Assembly (NCBI GenBank): GCA_934446565.1 | Contig: CAKSEO010000028.1 | Span: 1 to 35,711, forward strand | Direction: 5' to 3' | Source of the DNA: an uncultured Oscillospiraceae bacterium | GTDB lineage: Bacteria > Bacillota > Clostridia > Oscillospirales > Ruminococcaceae | Length of the DNA: 35,711 nucleotides | In this document: piece by piece, positions 31,682-35,711 of the stretch | Layout: the number at the start of each line of letters is the position of its first letter | How positions within the stretch are numbered: position 1 is the first letter of the stretch | Translations under genes and position numbers: made by a program | The notes under the pieces: model-generated | What the model saw: the letters and a program-made list of their open reading frames with translations, nothing else | The model's database searches: none | Told to the model about the DNA's origin: nothing

Positions 31682-32761
31682 TCAGCCATTCTCGGCTTCG
31701 AACTTCTTCATGAATTCAACCAGCTTCTCAACGCCCTCGATAGGCATTGCGTTGTAGATGGAAGCTCTCATGCCGCCAACGGTTCTGTGACCCTTGAGGT
31801 TTACAAAGCCTGCCGCGGTAGCCTCCTTGACGAACTTAGCGTCGAGCTCCTCATTGCCGGTTACGAACGGAACGTTCATCAGAGAACGATCCTTAGGCTC
31901 GACAGTGCCCTTGAACAGCTTGCTCTGGTCGAGGAAATCGTAAAGGATCTTTGCCTTCTTCTCGTTGTGAGCCTTCATAGCCTCAAGGCCGCCCATCTTC
32001 TTGATCCATTTGAATACCTTGCCGCAGATGTAGATGGCGTAGCAGTTCGGAGTGTTGTAGAGGGAGTCGTTGTCAGCCTGGGTCTTCCACTTGAGCATTG
32101 TAGGAGTTCCGGGGAGAACGTCGTCGGTGATGAGGTCCTCGCGGATGATAGCGATCACCAGACCGGCAGGGCCTACGTTCTTCTGAACGCCGCCGTAGAT
32201 AACGCCGTACTTGGTAACGTCAACCGGCTCTGACAGGAAGCAGGAGGACACGTCAGCGACCAGTGTGTGACCCTTGGTATTGGGGAGGGTCTTGTACTTG
32301 GTGCCGTAGATGGTGTTGTTCTCGCAGATGTAAACATAGTCAGCGTCCTCGGGGATATCGAGGTCGGAGCAGTCGGGGATGTAGGAGAAAGTCTTGTCTG
32401 CGGAGGAAGCCACTGCAACTGCGTCGCCGTAGATCTTAGCCTCCTGGTAAGCCTTCTTAGCCCACTGACCTGTGATTATGTAAGCTGCCTTCTTGTTCTT
32501 CATGAGGTTCATCGGAACAGCCGCGAACTGCTGTGAAGCGCCGCCCTGGAGGAACAGTACCTTGTAGTTGTCCGGGATATTCATGATATCGCGGATATCC
32601 TTCTCGGCTTCCTTGATGATAGCGTCGTATGCCTTTGAACGGTGGGACATCTCCATAACGGACATGCCTGTGCCCTTGTAATCAAGCATTTCGTCTGCTG
32701 CTTCCTTGAGGACTTCCTCGGGCAGCACTGCGGGACCTGCGCTGAAGTTATAAACTCTCAT
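31682..32761 (-). CDS. serC: Phosphoserine aminotransferase
   Basis: SerC converts 3-phosphohydroxypyruvate and glutamate to phosphoserine and 2-oxoglutarate. The 359-aa PLP enzyme begins MRVYNFSAGPAVLPEEVL, and shows EMSHRSKAYDAI (37-48), LQGGASQQFAAVPMNL (71-86), and the PLP lysine Lys194 in YGGVQKNVGPAG. The longest frame starts at 32791, but the ATG at 32759-32761 follows AGGAGG by seven bases and gives the family N-terminus. It forms an operon with serA; the third serine enzyme, SerB, is not nearby. Confidence 0.96.
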   Translation of the reverse strand: MRVYNFSAGPAVLPEEVLKEAADEMLDYKGTGMSVMEMSHRSKAYDAIIKEAEKDIRDIMNIPDNYKVLFLQGGASQQFAAVPMNLMKNKKAAYIITGQWAKKAYQEAKIYGDAVAVASSADKTFSYIPDCSDLDIPEDADYVYICENNTIYGTKYKTLPNTKGHTLVADVSSCFLSEPVDVTKYGVIYGGVQKNVGPAGLVIAIIREDLITDDVLPGTPTMLKWKTQADNDSLYNTPNCYAIYICGKVFKWIKKMGGLEAMKAHNEKKAKILYDFLDQSKLFKGTVEPKDRSLMNVPFVTGNEELDAKFVKEATAAGFVNLKGHRTVGGMRASIYNAMPIEGVEKLVEFMKKFEAENG

Positions 32762-32786
32762 TGAATTGCCTCCTGTAATGTTTGCT

Positions 32787-32830
32787 GTCATATCATGACG
32801 CGCAGACCGCCAAACCGCTGTGCAGTCTGC
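32787..32830 (-). promoter_or_regulatory. Two hairpins in the serC leader
   Basis: In the leader, GCAGACTGC (32822-32830) pairs with GCGGTCTGC (32802-32810), nine pairs with one G-U, and a smaller GTCAT-GAT-ATGAC hairpin follows (32787-32799) just upstream of the ribosome binding site. There is no T-run, so this is not a standard terminator, and no T-box features are visible. It could be a translational control element or have no role. Confidence 0.4.
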
Positions 32831-32850
32831 ATTGATGAATCAACACTTCT

Positions 32851-32879
32851 ATTATAAGACAATTTTTCCGTTATGTCAA
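32851..32879 (-). promoter_or_regulatory. Consensus sigma-A promoter of serC-serA
   Basis: Perfect TTGACA (32874-32879) and TATAAT (32851-32856) with 17 bases between. An A/T-rich stretch including the inverted repeat TGCAAAA/TTTTGCA lies about 20 bases upstream of the -35 and could act as an UP element. Confidence 0.92.
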
Positions 32880-32995
32880 GACTGAAATACCCGTTATGCA
32901 AAATTATTTTCTCTTTTTTGCAATTTACGGACATGATTCTTGCGGTTTCCTATCAGTATCTGATTTTTTACACCTCATCTGACCAATATAACTGA

Positions 32996-33030
32996 CCGCC
33001 GCAGTCATAACACTTTCACAACTGCGGCGG
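32996..33030 (-). terminator. Terminator of the second feo operon
   Basis: CCGCCGCAGT (32996-33005) and ACTGCGGCGG (33021-33030) form a perfect 10-bp stem around a 15-base loop, 21 bases after the feoB2 stop codon. The T-run on the minus strand is weak (TCAGTTATATT). Confidence 0.65.
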
Positions 33031-33051
33031 TATATTGAAATATCACTATCT

Positions 33052-35184
33052 TCAGATGAACAATCCCGATATCTGCGCCACTGCAAAGCACCCGATAACT
33101 CCCGCGCAGGTAGGAAGCAGGAACGCCGCCAGCGCCCACTTCCAGCCGCCCGCCTCCTTTTTTACAGTCAGCAGCGAGGTCGAGCAGGGCCAGTGCATCA
33201 GTGAAAACAGCATAGTGCAGACCGCCGTCCGCCAGGTCCAGCCGTTGTCCCCCAGGAGCTGCGCCAACGCCGGGAGCGAAAGCTCCGTAAGGCTCCCCTG
33301 CGACATGTAGCACATAATGATTATCGGTATGACTATCTCGTTGGCGGGAAGCCCCAGTATGAACGCCATCAGAATCACGCCGTCCATTCCTAGCAGCGCC
33401 GCGAACGGGTCGAGCGCCCCGGTGCACCAGGCGAGCAGCGAGCTTCCTCCGACGCTGACGTTCGCCAGGACCCATATCACCGCCCCCGCCGGAGCCGCTA
33501 CTGCGGCAGCCCTCCCCAGTACGAACAGCGTGCGGTCGAGAAGCGAGCGCACTATGACTTTCCCGAACTGCGGCTTTCTGTAGGGCGGCAGCTCCAGCGT
33601 GAACCCCGACGGCTGCCCGCGCAGTATCGTAGCCGAAAGGAACTTCGAAGCCGCAAATGTCATCCCGACCCCGAGCAGCACCGCCGCAGTGACTATCGCG
33701 GCGGACAGCGCCGACGCGCCGAATCCCCCCGCCGTCCCGACGAAGAACACCGACGCGAGCGTGAGTATGAACGGGAACTTACCGTTGCAGGGAACGAACG
33801 CGTTGGTCAGCATTGCGATGAGCCGCTCCCGACGGCTGTCGATTATCCGGCAGCCGACTATCCCGGCGGCGTTGCAGCCGAATCCCATCGCCATGGTCAG
33901 CGCCTGTTTTCCGCAGGCATTACATCGCTGGAACGGCTTGTCGAGATTGTACGCCACCCTCGGCAGGTAGCCGGAATCCTCAAGCAGCGTGAACAGCGGG
34001 AAGAATATCGCCATCGGCGGCAGCATGACCGCAGTCACCCACGCGAGGGTGCGGTAAGCTCCGTCCACAATGATGCCGCTCACCCACCAGGGAGCGCCGC
34101 TGAACAGATCTCCGAGCCGTTCGCCGAGCCAGCCGAAAAGCTCCGACAGCAGCTGCGACGGGTAATTCGCGCCGCTTATCGTCAGCCAGAACACCACCAG
34201 CAGCAACAGTATCATCAGCGGGAATCCCAGCGCCTTTCCGGTCAGCAGCTTATCAGCGCGGCGGTCGTTCCGGCGGCAGCCCGCGCATTCGCTGACCGCT
34301 CCGTCCGCAGCTTCCTCGGAGTTCAGCGTTATGCAGGACACGATGCGGTCCCGGAGGATATCCAGCGTGATGTCGTCCTCCGCAAGGCGCAGTCTGCCGC
34401 GCTCCACCGCCGCGCTTATATCCGGTTCGGAAAGCATGTCTGTGCCAAGGTACTTCCCTGCTTCCTCCGCGAGAGGCTTGTCGCCCTCGATGAGCCTCAG
34501 CGCAAGCCAGCGCGGGTCAATACGATTCCCAAAGCGCTCCCGCAGCACCGGTTCAACGCAGCCTATCGCGGATTCCACCGGGGTGATGTAGTGCAGGCGC
34601 TTCGGATGGAGCTCGGTTTCGCTGGAGCACAGACGGTCGAGCGCCGTCGTCAGAGCTTTGAGCGTGCGCTTGTCATGCGCGGAAGTACCAACCACCGGGA
34701 CGCCGAGGTTTTCCTCTAGCTGGGACAGGTCGAGGGTTATCCCGCGCCGCCGTGCTTCGTCGCAGAGATTCACGCAGACCAGCGTTTTCGGGCAGAGCTC
34801 CATGACCTGCAGCGCCAGATTCAAACTACGTTGTAAACAAGTTGCATCGCAGACTACAACAGCCGCCTCTGCCCCGCCAAAGCAAAGGAAATCCCGGGCA
34901 GTCTCCTCCTCTGCGGAGTGTGCCAGCAGCGAGTAGGTACCGGGGATATCCACTAGCACATAGCCGGAGCATTCCGTTGAGCAGTATCCCTGGGCGGTGG
35001 TCACGGTTTTTCCGGGCCAGTTTCCGGTGTGCTGGCGCATTCCGGTAAGCGCGTTAAAGATGGTGCTTTTTCCGACGTTGGGATTTCCGGCTATAGCGAC
35101 TACTCTGTCGGAGGGGCTGCGGCGCTTTATTTCAAGCGTTGTTTCAGCGGCGGCGAATCCGGTGGAGCTAGAAGTCAGACCCAT
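33052..35184 (-). CDS. feoB: Second FeoB-type ferrous iron transporter
   Basis: This 710-aa FeoB has no FeoA domain fused. The GTPase motifs are G1 GNPNVGKST (33-41), the G2 region around GNWPGKT (54-60), G3 DIPG (79-82) and G4 NLCD (139-142). A cytosolic helical domain follows, then gates and core helices. It carries extra cysteines: a SECAGC motif just before the membrane part and a CNACG followed by GFGCNAAG in the gate region. It differs strongly from the fused FeoAB at 301-2694, suggesting different metal, affinity or regulation; some FeoB2 proteins take up manganese. The ATG has AGGGG upstream and overlaps the feoA stop codon by 17 bases, so the two are coupled. Confidence 0.93.
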   Translation of the reverse strand: MGLTSSSTGFAAAETTLEIKRRSPSDRVVAIAGNPNVGKSTIFNALTGMRQHTGNWPGKTVTTAQGYCSTECSGYVLVDIPGTYSLLAHSAEEETARDFLCFGGAEAAVVVCDATCLQRSLNLALQVMELCPKTLVCVNLCDEARRRGITLDLSQLEENLGVPVVGTSAHDKRTLKALTTALDRLCSSETELHPKRLHYITPVESAIGCVEPVLRERFGNRIDPRWLALRLIEGDKPLAEEAGKYLGTDMLSEPDISAAVERGRLRLAEDDITLDILRDRIVSCITLNSEEAADGAVSECAGCRRNDRRADKLLTGKALGFPLMILLLLVVFWLTISGANYPSQLLSELFGWLGERLGDLFSGAPWWVSGIIVDGAYRTLAWVTAVMLPPMAIFFPLFTLLEDSGYLPRVAYNLDKPFQRCNACGKQALTMAMGFGCNAAGIVGCRIIDSRRERLIAMLTNAFVPCNGKFPFILTLASVFFVGTAGGFGASALSAAIVTAAVLLGVGMTFAASKFLSATILRGQPSGFTLELPPYRKPQFGKVIVRSLLDRTLFVLGRAAAVAAPAGAVIWVLANVSVGGSSLLAWCTGALDPFAALLGMDGVILMAFILGLPANEIVIPIIIMCYMSQGSLTELSLPALAQLLGDNGWTWRTAVCTMLFSLMHWPCSTSLLTVKKEAGGWKWALAAFLLPTCAGVIGCFAVAQISGLFI

Positions 35185-35416
35185 TTTCCGCCCCTTTCAC
35201 AAGAACATCTCGGCTGTCTGCGGCTCGTATCGCGATGACTGCGCCACGAATGCAGTATGCTGCGGGGTCTCCCATTGGGCTTACTCCAACGCACTCCACC
35301 CGGGTACCCTCCACAAGACCTATATCTAGAAGTCGCCTGCGCATGTTGCCATGCACTCTGAGCCGCTCAACAACGGCGGATTCTCCCGGCTTTATCTCAT
35401 TAAGGCACTTTTCCAT
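35168..35416 (-). CDS. feoA: FeoA
   Basis: The 82-aa SH3-like protein supports FeoB function. It begins MEKCLNEIKPGESAVVERL and includes RRRLLDIGLVEGTRVECVGVSPMGDPAAYCIRGAVIAIR, the FeoA signature. The frame extends to 35455, but the ATG at 35414-35416 is seven bases after AGGAG and is preferred; the ATG at 35420-35422 is too close to that site. The stop overlaps the feoB2 start. Upstream is a -10 element with a palindrome (35464-35476). Confidence 0.92.
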   Translation of the reverse strand: MEKCLNEIKPGESAVVERLRVHGNMRRRLLDIGLVEGTRVECVGVSPMGDPAAYCIRGAVIAIRAADSRDVLVKGAENGSDF

Positions 35417-35463
35417 AGCCATTCTCCTTTGCTGAATATTCCGGGCAGAATGCACCCGTTGAG

Positions 35464-35476
35464 TACATTATATGTA
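35464..35476 (-). promoter_or_regulatory. -10 element and palindrome upstream of feoA
   Basis: TATAAT on the minus strand (35467-35472) lies inside the perfect palindrome TACAT-TAT-ATGTA (35464-35476). No -35 match is found at 16-18 bases, so the promoter may need an activator or be bound by a repressor. Only the -10 and palindrome are visible. Confidence 0.45.
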
Positions 35477-35525
35477 TTTTAAAGTGAACTCGACACAGGG
35501 AATGAGCTGAATTTTGGATAGAAAA

Positions 35526-35543
35526 GAGCCCGTGTCGGGTTTT
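35526..35543. terminator. Small GC hairpin with T-run
   Basis: AGCCCG-TGT-CGGGTT forms a short stem (with G-U pairs) and is flanked by AAAA on one side and TTTT on the other, so it could terminate in either direction. A CGACAC/GTGTCG pairing with 35490-35495 offers an alternative fold. Confidence 0.4.
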
Positions 35544-35597
35544 AAACTATAATTTATGCGGGTAGTGATAAATTAGCAGGCGCCCCCAATCGGGAGT

Positions 35598-35711
35598 CAA
35601 GGGGGGCGCGCCCCCCTTGCAGGTCGAGGGCAGAGCCCTCGTCGCCGTAGGCGAAACCTCCGCGCGTAAGCGCGGTTACTCCGCACGAAGTGCGGCTACT
35701 CTGCGCGCTGG
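35598..35711. repeat. Array of short GC-rich hairpins at the window edge
   Basis: Five adjacent palindromes: CAAGGGGGGCG/CGCCCCCCTTG (35598-35619, perfect 22-base palindrome), CGAGGGC-AGA-GCCCTCG (35625-35641), TCGCC-GTA-GGCGA (35642-35654), CCGCGC-GTAA-GCGCGG (35660-35675) and CCGCAC-GAA-GTGCGG (35681-35695). The last two are followed by TTACT and CTACT, suggesting a repeat of about 20 bases that continues past the window. No open frame of note covers it. It looks like an extragenic palindromic element of the kind scattered in clostridial genomes. Confidence 0.6.

Noticed and set aside
30459..31757. 432-aa plus-strand open frame
   Set aside because: It is antisense to serA and begins inside the serA terminator; the translation has no recognisable motif.
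32830..32850. T-box or amino-acid riboswitch upstream of serC
   Set aside because: No T-box sequence, specifier stem or antiterminator/terminator pair is visible; only simple hairpins are present.
35598..35711. CRISPR array
   Set aside because: The units are self-complementary and differ in sequence, with no constant repeat separated by unique spacers of about 30 bases, and no cas genes are nearby.

Overview
The window looks like a stretch of chromosome from a low-to-mid GC Firmicute of class Clostridia, most plausibly a Ruminococcus/Oscillospiraceae-type gut anaerobe. The reasons are the gene order (topA-trmFO-plsX-rnc-radical SAM-smc-ftsY; infC-rpmI-rplT-RNA methyltransferase; yqeG, aroQ-pepP-efp; nadD-yqeK-rsfS), a CD1247-type acidic zinc-ribbon protein, Feo iron systems, strong GGAGG ribosome binding sites and sigma-A promoters with 17-bp spacers. 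The taxonomic call is inference. No rRNA, tRNA, CRISPR, insertion sequence, phage gene or plasmid gene was found. Almost everything is on the minus strand, so transcription runs from high to low coordinates; only 2902-5400 is on the plus strand.

Layout from left to right. (1) 1-2800: a ferrous iron uptake operon, a FeoA-FeoB fusion followed by a 56-aa cysteine-rich membrane protein and a terminator, driven by a good promoter with a candidate metal-repressor site. (2) 2845-5400, plus strand: a small accessory operon (sugar phosphate isomerase/epimerase, ThuA-like protein, 62-aa SH3-like protein), then an HdeD-type six-helix membrane protein. (3) 5433-7452: an AraC-type regulator and hisC. (4) 7472-11595: CD1247-like protein, efp, pepP-type aminopeptidase, aroQ, a nuclease-IV-like TIM barrel protein and yqeG. 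(5) 11660-12008: rpsU (57 aa) with a fully consensus promoter and its own terminator. (6) 12094-26061: a compact housekeeping run of 13 genes, topA-trmFO-plsX-rnc-radical SAM-smc-ftsY-rdgB-yhbY-nadD-TIGR04076-like-yqeK-rsfS, mostly overlapping or separated by a few bases, covering DNA topology, tRNA modification, phospholipid synthesis, RNA processing, chromosome segregation, protein targeting, nucleotide clean-up, NAD synthesis and ribosome assembly. (7) 26222-28432: infC-rpmI-rplT with a leader attenuator, followed by a SpoU-type RNA methyltransferase. (8) 28429-30446: a membrane-anchored EAL c-di-GMP phosphodiesterase. (9) 30454-32879: serC-serA serine biosynthesis behind a consensus promoter. 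(10) 32996-35476: a second, different Feo system (separate FeoA and a cysteine-rich FeoB). (11) 35526-35711: an array of small GC-rich hairpins running off the right edge.

I found no clear new defence, mobile or biosynthetic system. The most interesting items are regulatory and structural: an infC gene that appears to start at AUC behind a terminator hairpin, a block of unexplained hairpins upstream of topA, mutually exclusive hairpins in front of feoB, the hairpin array at the right edge, and a ThuA/isomerase/small-protein operon of unknown substrate. Several start sites were moved from the longest ORF to a downstream start with a good ribosome binding site; these are noted per gene. No gene-free stretch exceeds 300 bases; the longest (32762-33051 and 35417-35711) are described through their promoters, leader hairpins, terminators and repeats.
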